Below, piece after piece: positions 54,322-62,882 of a stretch of DNA of 64,000 nt. Origin of the DNA: Cytophagaceae bacterium ABcell3 (GTDB taxonomy: Bacteria; Bacteroidota; Bacteroidia; Cytophagales; Cytophagaceae); NCBI GenBank assembly GCA_030913385.1, contig CP133159.1:62001-126000 (forward strand), given 5' to 3'. The position numbers were made by a program, and so were the translations under genes. Each line of letters starts with the position of its first letter. The first letter of the stretch is position 1. Under the pieces are notes generated by a model. The model searched no databases. It saw only the letters and a list, made by a program, of their open reading frames with translations, and was not told the DNA's origin.

Positions 54322-55872
54322 ATGAAAAAATTTTTTATAGGTTTAACCATAGCCTGCTCTTGCCTGTCTTTCACAGAAAGTAAAGGACAGGCGATTCCAG
54401 GCTACGGTTACCATCAAGAAGCACTTCAGTTTTCCAGAACAACCTTTGGCGGATCGGCACGATATATGGGAATTGGCGGCGCCGCTACCGCACTTGGAGG
54501 AGACATAGGAACTGTCCACAACAACCCAGCAGGTTTAGGTTTCTACAGAAGATCTGAAGTAAGCGGAACACCTGCTTTGAATTTCGGAAATAGCAATGGA
54601 CATTTTCTTGGACAGTCAACCCAAGACAGGCACTCCAGATTAAACATCAATAATTTTGGTGCTGTATTTGCCGATCCGGCTCCAGATTACGGTGATAATG
54701 TATGGCGTGGTGGTGCTTTTGGTGTCTCTTTTACCAGAACAAACAACTTTAACAACCAGTATACCATTGGGGGGATGAATCATGACAACTCCATGACATA
54801 TCATTTGGCTGATATCTCCCAAGGCTTTCATTGGAACGACGACAGAAATCACCCACCTATAGATATGATAGACTTGGCACTGTCTTCAGCTATGTTTGAT
54901 TCTGACGAAACTGGAAGGTTCCACTTTCCAATTAACGAAGGAGTTCCTTCTTATCAAGAAGAAACAGTAAGGCAAAGAGGTGGGCAGTTTCAATGGGATA
55001 TCGGTTATGGAGGAAACTTTGGAGATGTAGTTTATTTAGGTGGATCAATTGGTATAGCAAGAATAAGACAAACCACCGAAAGAACTTACTATGAACAACC
55101 CGATTATACAGGCTTAGAGACTTATGAGGATGACATTAGGGACTTTGAAATTTACGACTATAATGAAATCAGGGGAACGGGTATTAACCTAAACCTAGGC
55201 GCTATAGTAGTCCCAACGGATTGGATAAGGTTTGGCCTTAATTTCAAGTCACCAACTTGGTACACAATGAATGAAGAGTACTTTCATGTACTTCATGAAA
55301 GATTCTGGGATAACTACGAGCAAGAGCTGGAAACAACATTCAATACCTACAGGTTTCACTTAACTACCCCTATGAGAGTATCGGCAGGTATGGCTTTATT
55401 CTCAGGAAAAAATGGTTTTATAAGTGCCGATGTCGAATATGTTGACTATTCAACAGCCGCAGTAAGAAACCCAGATAGTCCAAGAGAGTTAAGGGGTGAC
55501 AATGCAGCTATACAAAACCTCTATAGAGGCACAGTCAATGTAAATGTAGGAGCAGAATATAGATTTGATATGTACAGGCTCAGAAGCGGCTTTGCCTTAC
55601 TTGGCGATCCCCTTGAAAGACCAGATGATATCAATAGAAATGTTTTTAACTTTACAGTAGGAGGCGGCGTAAGACTTCCAGACTTTTATATAGATGCCGC
55701 TTTGGTACATAGTCGTACGAGGTTTAGCTATGCTCCTTATACTTTAACAGACGAGATACAACCAAGACGTCACAGCTACGACCCTCTAAATACGATAAGA
55801 GGCGATCACCCTATAGCCAATATCAGGAGATTGAATACTAATTTCATTGTATCGGTTGGTACATTCTTTTGA
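54322..55872 (+). CDS. OmpP1/FadL-family outer-membrane transporter
   Basis: This 516-residue protein has a signal peptide ending S-K-G-Q-A. The start of the mature part, with R-T-T-F-G-G-S-A-R-Y-M-G-I-G-G-A-A-T-A-L-G-G-D and H-N-N-P-A-G-L-G, matches the FadL/TodX hatch domain; the rest is a large beta-barrel ending in aromatic F-F. Such proteins carry hydrophobic compounds across the outer membrane. It follows the repeat-rich lipoprotein by 22 bases and may be cotranscribed with it. Confidence 0.88.
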   Translation: MKKFFIGLTIACSCLSFTESKGQAIPGYGYHQEALQFSRTTFGGSARYMGIGGAATALGGDIGTVHNNPAGLGFYRRSEVSGTPALNFGNSNGHFLGQSTQDRHSRLNINNFGAVFADPAPDYGDNVWRGGAFGVSFTRTNNFNNQYTIGGMNHDNSMTYHLADISQGFHWNDDRNHPPIDMIDLALSSAMFDSDETGRFHFPINEGVPSYQEETVRQRGGQFQWDIGYGGNFGDVVYLGGSIGIARIRQTTERTYYEQPDYTGLETYEDDIRDFEIYDYNEIRGTGINLNLGAIVVPTDWIRFGLNFKSPTWYTMNEEYFHVLHERFWDNYEQELETTFNTYRFHLTTPMRVSAGMALFSGKNGFISADVEYVDYSTAAVRNPDSPRELRGDNAAIQNLYRGTVNVNVGAEYRFDMYRLRSGFALLGDPLERPDDINRNVFNFTVGGGVRLPDFYIDAALVHSRTRFSYAPYTLTDEIQPRRHSYDPLNTIRGDHPIANIRRLNTNFIVSVGTFF

Positions 55873-55943
55873 ATTATTCAATGATTTAATAGCAATTTCA
55901 TGGCTTTCTTGTAGCAACTTTTGTATATTGCAATAAAAGAGTC

Positions 55944-56873
55944 ATGGAATTGCTACCATTAAGAAGATACATACTTATCACCTTCCTTTTTGTTTTTGCA
56001 GGCATCTCAAGCACGTCGGCCTCAGAAAACAACATTACTGACAACCCTGAAATAAAAGTAGGTGATCCAGCCCCTGACTTTACTCTTAAAGACCCCAAAG
56101 GAAATGAAATTTCTCTTTCGCAATTAAGGGGTAAAGTAGTACTGTTGGACTTTTGGGCCTCTTGGTGCATGCCGTGCAGAATGGCAAATCCTGAAGTGGT
56201 CGAGCTATATGAATCCTACAAAAGTTTAGGTTTTGATATTTTCAGCGTCTCTCTCGATGCCCAAAAAGAAGCTTGGGAAAAAGCCATTAAAAATGATGGT
56301 CTAAGCTGGCCAAACCATGGCAGTGAACTGTCAGGCTGGGGAAGCCAAGCCTGTGAGCTCTATGGTGTGGAGGCCATCCCTAGCATGTTCTTAATTGACG
56401 AAAATGGCATCATTATAGGCAAAAACCTTGATGAAAGACAATTGGCCAAACAACTAAACCAGCTATTTAACAAACAGGTAAACTTTTACCCACATACAGC
56501 CTCTTCCAAACTGTTCTTTACAGACCAGGCAAAGTTTAAAATAATGGACCAAGATGGCAATTTACTCCTAAAAGGAAAGGATGAAGAGGTAGACATTACG
56601 GAGTTGCCCGATGGAGAATACACCATTGTTTATGACCGAAAAAAGGAGGCTTCTTTTAAAAAGCAAACTTTACAAGAACCTACTGCAAGCTTTTACCCAA
56701 CTAGTGTAACGGATAGTATCAGTTTTTCCCGAAATGCCACCTATGAAATTTATAGTCTACGTGGGAAGTTGATCAATCAGGGTGTTAGCGAAGCAATAAA
56801 CCTACAAGAACTTCCTCAGGGTGCTTATTATTTAAACATTGAAGGCGAAGTCCACAAGTTTTTCAAAAAGTAA
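55944..56873 (+). CDS. TlpA-like thioredoxin protein with duplicated type IX secretion-like tail
   Basis: This 309-residue protein has a signal peptide (about 1-26), then an AhpC/TlpA-type thioredoxin domain: V-G-D-P-A-P-D-F-T-L-K-D near 39-50, W-A-S-W-C-M-P-C (C75, C78), cis-Pro in A-I-P-S-M-F. After about residue 180 come two similar segments: the first with F-K-I-M-D-Q-D-G-N-L-L and E-L-P-D-G-E-Y-T-I-V; the second with Y-E-I-Y-S-L-R-G-K-L-I, N-L-Q-E-L-P-Q-G-A-Y-Y-L-N-I and K-F-F-K-K at the very end, the pattern of a type IX secretion C-terminal domain. It is probably an outer-surface or periplasmic thiol oxidoreductase. Confidence 0.85.
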   Translation: MELLPLRRYILITFLFVFAGISSTSASENNITDNPEIKVGDPAPDFTLKDPKGNEISLSQLRGKVVLLDFWASWCMPCRMANPEVVELYESYKSLGFDIFSVSLDAQKEAWEKAIKNDGLSWPNHGSELSGWGSQACELYGVEAIPSMFLIDENGIIIGKNLDERQLAKQLNQLFNKQVNFYPHTASSKLFFTDQAKFKIMDQDGNLLLKGKDEEVDITELPDGEYTIVYDRKKEASFKKQTLQEPTASFYPTSVTDSISFSRNATYEIYSLRGKLINQGVSEAINLQELPQGAYYLNIEGEVHKFFKK

Positions 56874-56875
56874 GT

Positions 56876-57382
56876 TTAAACTGATAGCCTATTAATAATT
56901 TCTTCAACCTGAATATTGTCAGAAGAAACGATAAAGGATGCTTTGGCATAAAACCTCCTGCGCTCTTTTAGTTTATGTTGAATAAACTGCAAAACTTCCT
57001 CAGGGCTTTTCCCTCTGGTCATTGGCCTGTTTTGTGAATTATGAGCTAAGAGCCTACGGGTGATCTCTTCTGCAGAGACATCCAGAAAGATGCTTTTTCC
57101 TGCGCTGTTGATCACTTCCATGTTATTATTAAAGCAAGGCAAACCTCCTCCTGTAGAAACAACAGCATGTTCGTTTTCAGAAACAACTTTATTTAAAACA
57201 GCAGTTTCCTGGCTGCGAAAATACCCCTCCCCCTTTTGGTCAAAAATTTCATCAATAGACCTATTTTCCTGTTGACAGATAAGATCATCTGTATCAAGAA
57301 AAACATAATTGAGTTTATTGGCAATTATTTTTCCAAGAGTGGTTTTACCCGAACCAGGCAGTCCGATAAGGAAAATTAGCAT
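56876..57382 (-). CDS. aroK: Shikimate kinase
   Basis: This 168-residue enzyme phosphorylates shikimate for aromatic amino acid synthesis. It has the P-loop G-L-P-G-S-G-K-T-T (7-15), D-T-D-D-L (shikimate-binding Asp, near 30), R-S (near 56), G-G-G-L-P near 76, and the lid R-P-M-T near 118. It is the last gene of the minus-strand group and converges on the TlpA-like gene with two bases between the stops. Confidence 0.95.
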   Translation of the reverse strand: MLIFLIGLPGSGKTTLGKIIANKLNYVFLDTDDLICQQENRSIDEIFDQKGEGYFRSQETAVLNKVVSENEHAVVSTGGGLPCFNNNMEVINSAGKSIFLDVSAEEITRRLLAHNSQNRPMTRGKSPEEVLQFIQHKLKERRRFYAKASFIVSSDNIQVEEIINRLSV

Positions 57383-57393
57383 AAGATAAAAAT

Positions 57394-58446
57394 TTACTCA
57401 AGCCTCACGCGAGGATCTATGGCCGCATAAAGAATATCTACAAATATATTAACAAAAATGAAAACAACAGCTATAAATAAAGTAGTGCCCATAACCACAG
57501 GAAAGTCCAAGGTTTCTACCGCTTGTATAGTAACCAGTCCTAAACCTTTCCAATCAAAAATAACCTCAATAAAAAAAGCGCCAGCCATTAAGGAAGCCAA
57601 CCAACCTGAAACCGCTGTAATAACAGGGTTCAATGCGTTTTTGAGTGCATGTTTAACGATGATTTTAAACTTACCCAAACCTTTAGCCCGCGCAGTCCGG
57701 ATATAGTCTTGAGACAATACCTCCAGCATAGAACTTCTGGTCAATTGTACAATAATAGACAATGGTCTCAAGCCAAGGGCAAACGCAGGCAGTATAAGAT
57801 TTTTCAACACAAGTTTTCTCCCATACAAATCATAGTCCCACAATTGACCAGATATATTCAAACCAGTATAGTCGCCTAAGTAATACCCAAAAATCATAGA
57901 TACCATAGCAGCAATAACAAAAGAGGGCGCAGACACACCAATAGTAGAAATAGTAATCATAGAGTGGTCCAGCAGGCTGTTCTGCTTAAGTGATGCCAAA
58001 AGCCCAAACAGAATCCCAAAAAAAGTAGCAAAAGTCATGGCGGCAAAAGCTAGCCAAAAAGTCCCTTCCAAATTCTCCCAAATAATCTCACTGACTTTTT
58101 TATTGTTTTGAAAAGAGCGTCGTAAATAAGGGGCCTTAAAAACCACTACATGGTCACCTACAGAAAAAATAGGATTGTACTCGTACTTACTGGCATTTTT
58201 GGGATTGTCTTCGTGAATAGAGATTGGGGATAAATCATTCATATAATAGCCCAACTGAACATACAGAGGCTTATCAAGCCCAAGCTCTTTGGTAATGTTT
58301 TCCCTCGTACTTACATCAGACCTGCTCCCAACCATCAAGTTAACAGGGTCACCAGGCAATACATTGAAAAGAAAAAACACAGCAATAACTGCCCCAAGCA
58401 ATACTAGAAAACCGTAAATAAGTCTTTTGGTAATAAATTTTACCAT
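57394..58446 (-). CDS. ABC transporter permease (DppB/OppB type)
   Basis: This 350-residue inner-membrane protein has an N-terminal helix F-I-T-K-R-L-I-Y-G-F, G-D-P-V-N near 32, then five more helices, with the EAA loop Y-I-R-T-A-R-A-K-G-L near 246-255. It matches peptide/nickel transporter permeases, with a longer-than-usual loop after the first helix (about 65-115). No second permease, ATPase or binding protein is adjacent. It lies 11 bases from aroK and three from the BT_3928 gene, so it is cotranscribed with them. Confidence 0.9.
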   Translation of the reverse strand: MVKFITKRLIYGFLVLLGAVIAVFFLFNVLPGDPVNLMVGSRSDVSTRENITKELGLDKPLYVQLGYYMNDLSPISIHEDNPKNASKYEYNPIFSVGDHVVVFKAPYLRRSFQNNKKVSEIIWENLEGTFWLAFAAMTFATFFGILFGLLASLKQNSLLDHSMITISTIGVSAPSFVIAAMVSMIFGYYLGDYTGLNISGQLWDYDLYGRKLVLKNLILPAFALGLRPLSIIVQLTRSSMLEVLSQDYIRTARAKGLGKFKIIVKHALKNALNPVITAVSGWLASLMAGAFFIEVIFDWKGLGLVTIQAVETLDFPVVMGTTLFIAVVFIFVNIFVDILYAAIDPRVRLE

Positions 58447-58449
58447 ATA

Positions 58450-59562
58450 TCAATCCAACAGTTTATGTATTTCTGAAGTATCGGGCACATTATTAAAGTG
58501 CCACTTGCCTTTTACGGTACCATCTTTCAGCAAAATAAGCCCAGGGTCACTTCTTACCATTGTTTTCAATACTGTTCCATCAGCATAGAATACAGGCATA
58601 GAAAGTTGAGCAAAATGTCGCAAGGCCTCTATCTCTTCTTCAACAGAAGAAGTTACGAGCCAAGTGCCAACACCTGCGCCCTCCAGTTCTTTGGACAATG
58701 CAGCTATCTGCTCCAGGGCTGAAACAACCCGTGCTTTGTCTTGCATTTGGTTAGCTTCTTTTACAATCAGCAAAAGCTTAACCCCTTGAAAAGATGTTTC
58801 CGTAAAATCTCCTTCATCATTCCATATACGATAATCAGTAATTTTAGGTGTGCTTTTATCTTTATTTTTTATTACATAGTTTACAAACTCATAGCTGTCA
58901 TCGCTGGGATAATAGTCAAACTGGTACTCTTTCCCACCTTTTGACATGATATATACGCCTTTAGGAGCTTCTTGGGCCTTCATATTGTCAGCTATATTGC
59001 TACCGACGCTATATGGACGAAAATCAAAGAAAGGCAAGTTGGCCAAACTATAGTAGCCAATATAAACAGTAAGCAACAATGCTCCTACTATACTCAAGTC
59101 GCCCGCCTTTCCAGCAAGCAACGGTTTGATTTTGTTTATGTTAAAAACCAGCAAAAGGATCATTGCCAGCAAGAAAACATCTTTCCCAAAAGACTGCCAA
59201 GGAGATATCTTCAAGAAATCACCAAAACACCCACAATCAGTTACTTTATTAAAATAGGCTGAATAGAATGTCAAAAAAGTAAAAAATACTACAAGCCCCA
59301 AAAGCGCACCCAGTGTCCACTTCAATCGGTAACCTATAAGCGCAGCAAACCCCAATACCACTTCCAGTACAATGACAAAAAATGCAAAAGCAAGTGCATA
59401 AGGAATAAGGTTATAGAAAAAAGGCGTAAAATCCTGCGCAAAAACCTCGAAATATTCTTCTAGCTTATATGCCGTACCCCAAGGATCGTTCAGTTTTACC
59501 AGTCCTGAAAATATGAAAATTATTCCTGTTAAAATCCGTATTCCTTGAAGTATAAGCCGCAT
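58450..59562 (-). CDS. BT_3928-family DoxX-like membrane protein with thioredoxin-like end
   Basis: In this 370-residue protein the N-terminal 180 residues form a DoxX-like four- or five-helix domain: F-I-F-S-G-L-V-K-L-N-D-P-W-G at the first helix, and C-G-C-F-G-D near 111 facing outside, typical of quinone- or thiol-linked DoxX/MauE proteins. The C-terminal part (about 225-370) is a thioredoxin-like domain without CxxC. This is the Bacteroidota family BT_3928. It lies between the permease and DUF1599 genes with gaps of three and five bases. Confidence 0.88.
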   Translation of the reverse strand: MRLILQGIRILTGIIFIFSGLVKLNDPWGTAYKLEEYFEVFAQDFTPFFYNLIPYALAFAFFVIVLEVVLGFAALIGYRLKWTLGALLGLVVFFTFLTFYSAYFNKVTDCGCFGDFLKISPWQSFGKDVFLLAMILLLVFNINKIKPLLAGKAGDLSIVGALLLTVYIGYYSLANLPFFDFRPYSVGSNIADNMKAQEAPKGVYIMSKGGKEYQFDYYPSDDSYEFVNYVIKNKDKSTPKITDYRIWNDEGDFTETSFQGVKLLLIVKEANQMQDKARVVSALEQIAALSKELEGAGVGTWLVTSSVEEEIEALRHFAQLSMPVFYADGTVLKTMVRSDPGLILLKDGTVKGKWHFNNVPDTSEIHKLLD

Positions 59563-59567
59563 TTATT

Positions 59568-60110
59568 TCAGTTTAACGTTAGTTTTATAAGGCAAAAGAC
59601 TGCATAATTTATCATGTCTTGGTAATTGGCAGCCACGCCTTCTGATATTCTGGTTTCCCCTTCATTATCTTCAATCTGTCTGACACGCAAAAGTTTCATC
59701 AAAATAATATCCGTAATAGAGCTAACCCTCATATCCCTCCATGCTTCGCCATAGTCGTGGTTCTTCTTCATCAGAAGTTCACGGGTTTCCCCCACATACT
59801 GATCGTACAGCTTTTCAACCTCTTCGGCCGAGAGCTCAGTAGGGTCACTTTCCTTCATGTTCAACTGTATTAACGCTATAATACAATAGTTAATTATCCC
59901 TCTGAACTCAGTGGCAATATCATCTTCAACCTGTTGGCTTCCTTTCTCCTGAATAGAGCGAATCCTTTTGGCTTTGATAAATATTTGGTCCGTTATAGAA
60001 GGTAACCTAAGTATCCTCCAAGCTGTTCCGTAATCAAGTGTTTTGTTAACAAAAATGTCTTTACATTCCTTGATTACTTCCTTATATTCGGTAACTGTTT
60101 TATTTGCCAA
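59568..60110 (-). CDS. DUF1599 protein
   Basis: This 180-residue protein is made of two similar halves, each with D-Y-G-x-A-W-R and an S-I-T-D-x-I-x-x-K motif (about 27-49 and 118-140), the duplicated DUF1599 domain. It is alpha-helical and soluble. The conserved pairing with the BT_3928 gene and with divergent folP-cdaA is a recurring Bacteroidota arrangement; the function is unknown. It is first of the minus-strand group DUF1599 - BT_3928 - permease - aroK. Confidence 0.88.
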   Translation of the reverse strand: MANKTVTEYKEVIKECKDIFVNKTLDYGTAWRILRLPSITDQIFIKAKRIRSIQEKGSQQVEDDIATEFRGIINYCIIALIQLNMKESDPTELSAEEVEKLYDQYVGETRELLMKKNHDYGEAWRDMRVSSITDIILMKLLRVRQIEDNEGETRISEGVAANYQDMINYAVFCLIKLTLN

Positions 60111-60146
60111 TTTAATTCCTGAAATTGCTTTAAAAATCTATTTTCT

Positions 60147-61001
60147 GTGCCGAAAGATACATTTTTTTCACTAAAAAAAACATTAAACTGCGCTGGGCGT
60201 CCGCTAGACCTTTCGTCTCCTGTTGTAATGGGCATTATAAATGCAACCCCAGACTCTTTTTATAAAAAAAGCCGCCAGAGCAATATTTCTTCAGTAGTAG
60301 CAAAAGCAGGCGAAATGCTGGAACAAGGAGCCGCCATCATCGACTGTGGAGGTTATTCTTCAAGGCCAGGCGCACCAGATATACATGAAGAAGAAGAAAG
60401 GAAACGTATCATTCCAGCCATAAAAGCCATCTCGGAGGAGTATCCCCATGCGATAATTTCAGTTGACACCTTCAGGGCCAATATTGCGCGTGAGGCAATG
60501 GAACATGGCGCATCTATCATAAACGATATATCTGGCGGTACATTGGACGAAAAAATGTTTTCAACAGTAGGAAAATTAGGCATTCCATATATATTAATGC
60601 ACATGAGGGGTACCCCGCAAACCATGACTGCATTAAACAATTATGAAGACCTCATACATGAGCTGACATGTTATTTTAGAGATAAGTCAAAATTGTTGAA
60701 ACAGGAAGGTGTAAAAGATATTATATTAGACCCTGGAATAGGTTTTGCTAAAGGAGTGCAACAAAATTATGAGATTTTACAAAAATTGAATTATTTTAAA
60801 GTTCTGGAAATGCCATTACTGGCAGGTATCTCCAGAAAGTCCCTTATATGGAAAAAATTAGACATTTTGCCAGAACAAAGCCTTAACGGCACAACTGTAT
60901 TAAATACTATCGCACTAATGAACGGTGCGCATATTTTAAGGGTTCATGATGTAAAAGAGGCTGTAGAGGCCGTAAAACTATTTAAAGCTGTTTTTCATTG
61001 A
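60147..61001 (+). CDS. folP: Dihydropteroate synthase
   Basis: This 284-residue TIM-barrel enzyme joins pABA to the pterin in folate synthesis. It has V-M-G-I-I-N-A-T-P-D-S-F near 27-38, the loop D-C-G-G-Y-S-S-R-P-G near 63-72, S-V-D-T-F-R near 104, N-D-I-S-G-G near 127, D-P-G-I-G-F-A-K near 196 and the sulfonamide-binding G-I-S-R-K-S near 227. Its TGA overlaps the cdaA start. It is divergent from the DUF1599 gene, 36 bases apart. Confidence 0.95.
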   Translation: MPKDTFFSLKKTLNCAGRPLDLSSPVVMGIINATPDSFYKKSRQSNISSVVAKAGEMLEQGAAIIDCGGYSSRPGAPDIHEEEERKRIIPAIKAISEEYPHAIISVDTFRANIAREAMEHGASIINDISGGTLDEKMFSTVGKLGIPYILMHMRGTPQTMTALNNYEDLIHELTCYFRDKSKLLKQEGVKDIILDPGIGFAKGVQQNYEILQKLNYFKVLEMPLLAGISRKSLIWKKLDILPEQSLNGTTVLNTIALMNGAHILRVHDVKEAVEAVKLFKAVFH

Positions 61002-61861
61002 GTTTTTTATTTAAAGTAGGGTTTATTGATGTCACCTGGATAGACATACTAGATATTTTGCTGGTCAGCTATCTCTTGTACCAGCTATATCAGCTGCTAC
61101 AGGGAAGTATCGCGGTTAAAATATTCTTAGGTGTATTGTCTATCTATCTGGTATACCTAATTGTTAACGCAGTAAAAATGGAACTGCTGAGCACCATTCT
61201 CGGGCAGTTTATCAATGTGGGCGTTATAGCGGCACTAATTCTCTTTCAGCAAGAAATCCGAAAGTTTCTATTATTGATAGGAAAAACTACGGCCATAAAC
61301 AACGAACGATTCTTTAGGAACTGGCCTTGGAAAAAGAAAGTAAAACAAGAAAAACTCAACCTAAACCCGATCATCGAAGCAGCAAAAGTACTTGGGGGAA
61401 CCAACACAGGAGCCTTAATCGTATTTTCCAAGAGTTCTGAACTTAAGTTTTATGCTGAATCTGGCGATATTTTAGATGCCGAAATTTCAAAAAGGTTGTT
61501 AATTGCCATATTTCAAAAATACAGTCCACTGCACGATGGGGCGGTAATTGTGGCCAATGGAAAAATAAAAGCTGCCAGATGTATCCTTCCATTATCAGAA
61601 GCTGACGATCTTCCAGCACATTTTGGACTAAGGCACCGTTCTGCTATAGGTATGACTGAAGTTACAGACTCAGTAGTACTGATTGTTTCTGAAGAGACTG
61701 GTCAAATTTCCCTTGCGGTCAATGGGAAAATTATCACCAACCTATCCAAGGCAGAACTTAAGCAAAAGTTAAACTTCTACCTATACGAAGAAGAAGAGAA
61801 GATCGCCCAGGAAGAAAAAGGGGAAAAGGAGAAAGATGAAAGTAGTGCAGAAAAAAACTAA
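60998..61861 (+). CDS. cdaA: Diadenylate cyclase
   Basis: This 287-residue protein makes the second messenger c-di-AMP. It has three N-terminal helices (about 15-32, 38-58, 65-85), then the DisA_N domain with the D-G-A motif (H-D-G-A-V-I, near 181) and the R-H-R motif (L-R-H-R-S-A, near 212), so catalysis is expected. The start is a TTG overlapping the folP stop by four bases; no ATG fits as well, and the first helix begins at once. The C-terminus is an acidic Glu/Lys tail. Confidence 0.95.
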   Translation: MSFLFKVGFIDVTWIDILDILLVSYLLYQLYQLLQGSIAVKIFLGVLSIYLVYLIVNAVKMELLSTILGQFINVGVIAALILFQQEIRKFLLLIGKTTAINNERFFRNWPWKKKVKQEKLNLNPIIEAAKVLGGTNTGALIVFSKSSELKFYAESGDILDAEISKRLLIAIFQKYSPLHDGAVIVANGKIKAARCILPLSEADDLPAHFGLRHRSAIGMTEVTDSVVLIVSEETGQISLAVNGKIITNLSKAELKQKLNFYLYEEEEKIAQEEKGEKEKDESSAEKN

Positions 61862-62049
61862 CCTTTTTCGTCTGTTGTTAACATATACTTTCTCCGTAAT
61901 TCATTAATTAAAAACTTTTTTTGTGCCGTAAAGCTCTCTGGGTGCACCTCTGCAAACAGCGCCTGCCATTCTTTGTAGCGCTGAGGTTCTGCGCCATTAA
62001 ACCGCTCAGGGTCAATTTTCTTTTTTAACAGGTATTCCTTAAACTCCAT
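61858..62049 (-). CDS. Small conserved protein of unknown function
   Basis: This 63-residue soluble protein (F-K-E-Y-L-L-K-K-K-I-D-P, Y-K-E-W-Q-A-L-F-A-E-V-H-P-E-S-F) is mostly helical. Its end overlaps the cdaA stop by four bases. Short proteins of this pattern occur in other Bacteroidota, with no known role. The consistent helical character and the short spacing favour a real gene. Confidence 0.55.
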   Translation of the reverse strand: MEFKEYLLKKKIDPERFNGAEPQRYKEWQALFAEVHPESFTAQKKFLINELRRKYMLTTDEKG

Positions 62050-62120
62050 AGTTGTATTACAGGCTCTTTATTACCTAAACCAGAAATATGCAATAATTTT
62101 TTCTATTTAGGTAGCAAAAT

Positions 62121-62150
62121 AAAAAAGTCCGGCGATATACCGGACTATAA
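62121..62150. terminator. Terminator of 62182-62757
   Basis: AGTCCGG (62126-62132) pairs with 62140-62146; on the minus strand it is followed by six T residues, 31 bases after the lipoprotein stop. Confidence 0.75.
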
Positions 62151-62181
62151 ATATCATTTAAACAATTGTACTTATAATGGT

Positions 62182-62757
62182 TTACAACAACTGCTGTAAT
62201 AATCCAACCAGTGCAATAATTAATCCTATAACGGCAACCAAATTACCAATCATCCAAAAACCACTACCAAGCATTCCTAATATTAACATGATAAGCAAAC
62301 CAACAGCTAAGAGGATTAAACCAACTCTCATCAGTTCATTAATTACAATATTAGACTTGCCAGTCGCCTCCGCACTTTGAATTTTATTGATCTTTTTAAC
62401 AGCATGCTTTAATGCCAATCTTTCTGCAAAATTAAGATTGTTTTCTTTGGCTATTTTTTTCACATCAGACTTTGTGATTTGTGGAGCCTCAGCAACCTCC
62501 TTTTCTACATACTTTTCCTCAAAGGTAGGCTCTTCATATTCAATATGAGCATTGTCAAATTCTACTTCTTCAACTTGGCTCAAGTTGATATCACTTTCTT
62601 TGCTAGGCGCAGCTGCCGACGCTTTGCTCATCGAATTGTTGGTTTTTTCCTGTAAAGCTTTGTTAGCAAGCATTGTCTGACGCTTACAAGATGATGCAAA
62701 AACAATTACAAAAATCAAAGTCAGTATTCCAAAAGTAGAAGTAAGGGTTCTTTTCAT
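62182..62757 (-). CDS. Lipoprotein with C-terminal membrane helices
   Basis: This 191-residue protein has lipobox A-S-S-C-K (C24), a Glu/Asp/Ser-rich middle (about 40-95), a Lys-rich helix, then two hydrophobic helices (about 145-162 and 165-188) at the C-terminus. A lipoprotein ending in membrane helices is found in a Bacteroidota group with L-A-N-K-A-L and F-A-E-R-L-A-L-K-H-A segments; the function is unknown. It is monocistronic. Confidence 0.75.
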   Translation of the reverse strand: MKRTLTSTFGILTLIFVIVFASSCKRQTMLANKALQEKTNNSMSKASAAAPSKESDINLSQVEEVEFDNAHIEYEEPTFEEKYVEKEVAEAPQITKSDVKKIAKENNLNFAERLALKHAVKKINKIQSAEATGKSNIVINELMRVGLILLAVGLLIMLILGMLGSGFWMIGNLVAVIGLIIALVGLLQQLL

Positions 62758-62882
62758 AGTTTTAAAAAATTTAACAATTAGTTTAACAATTCGAAATTTA
62801 ACAAAATTGTTTATCCGAAACTGTAAAAATTGTTAAAAAAAATAAGTCAAAAGACAAAACAATAAAATAACTACACCTAATA

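Noticed and set aside
57394-58446. Lone oligopeptide permease considered as a new system with aroK, BT_3928 and DUF1599
   Set aside because: The spacing shows cotranscription, but orphan permeases of this type occur in other genomes with separately encoded partners; nothing in the sequence points to a joint function.
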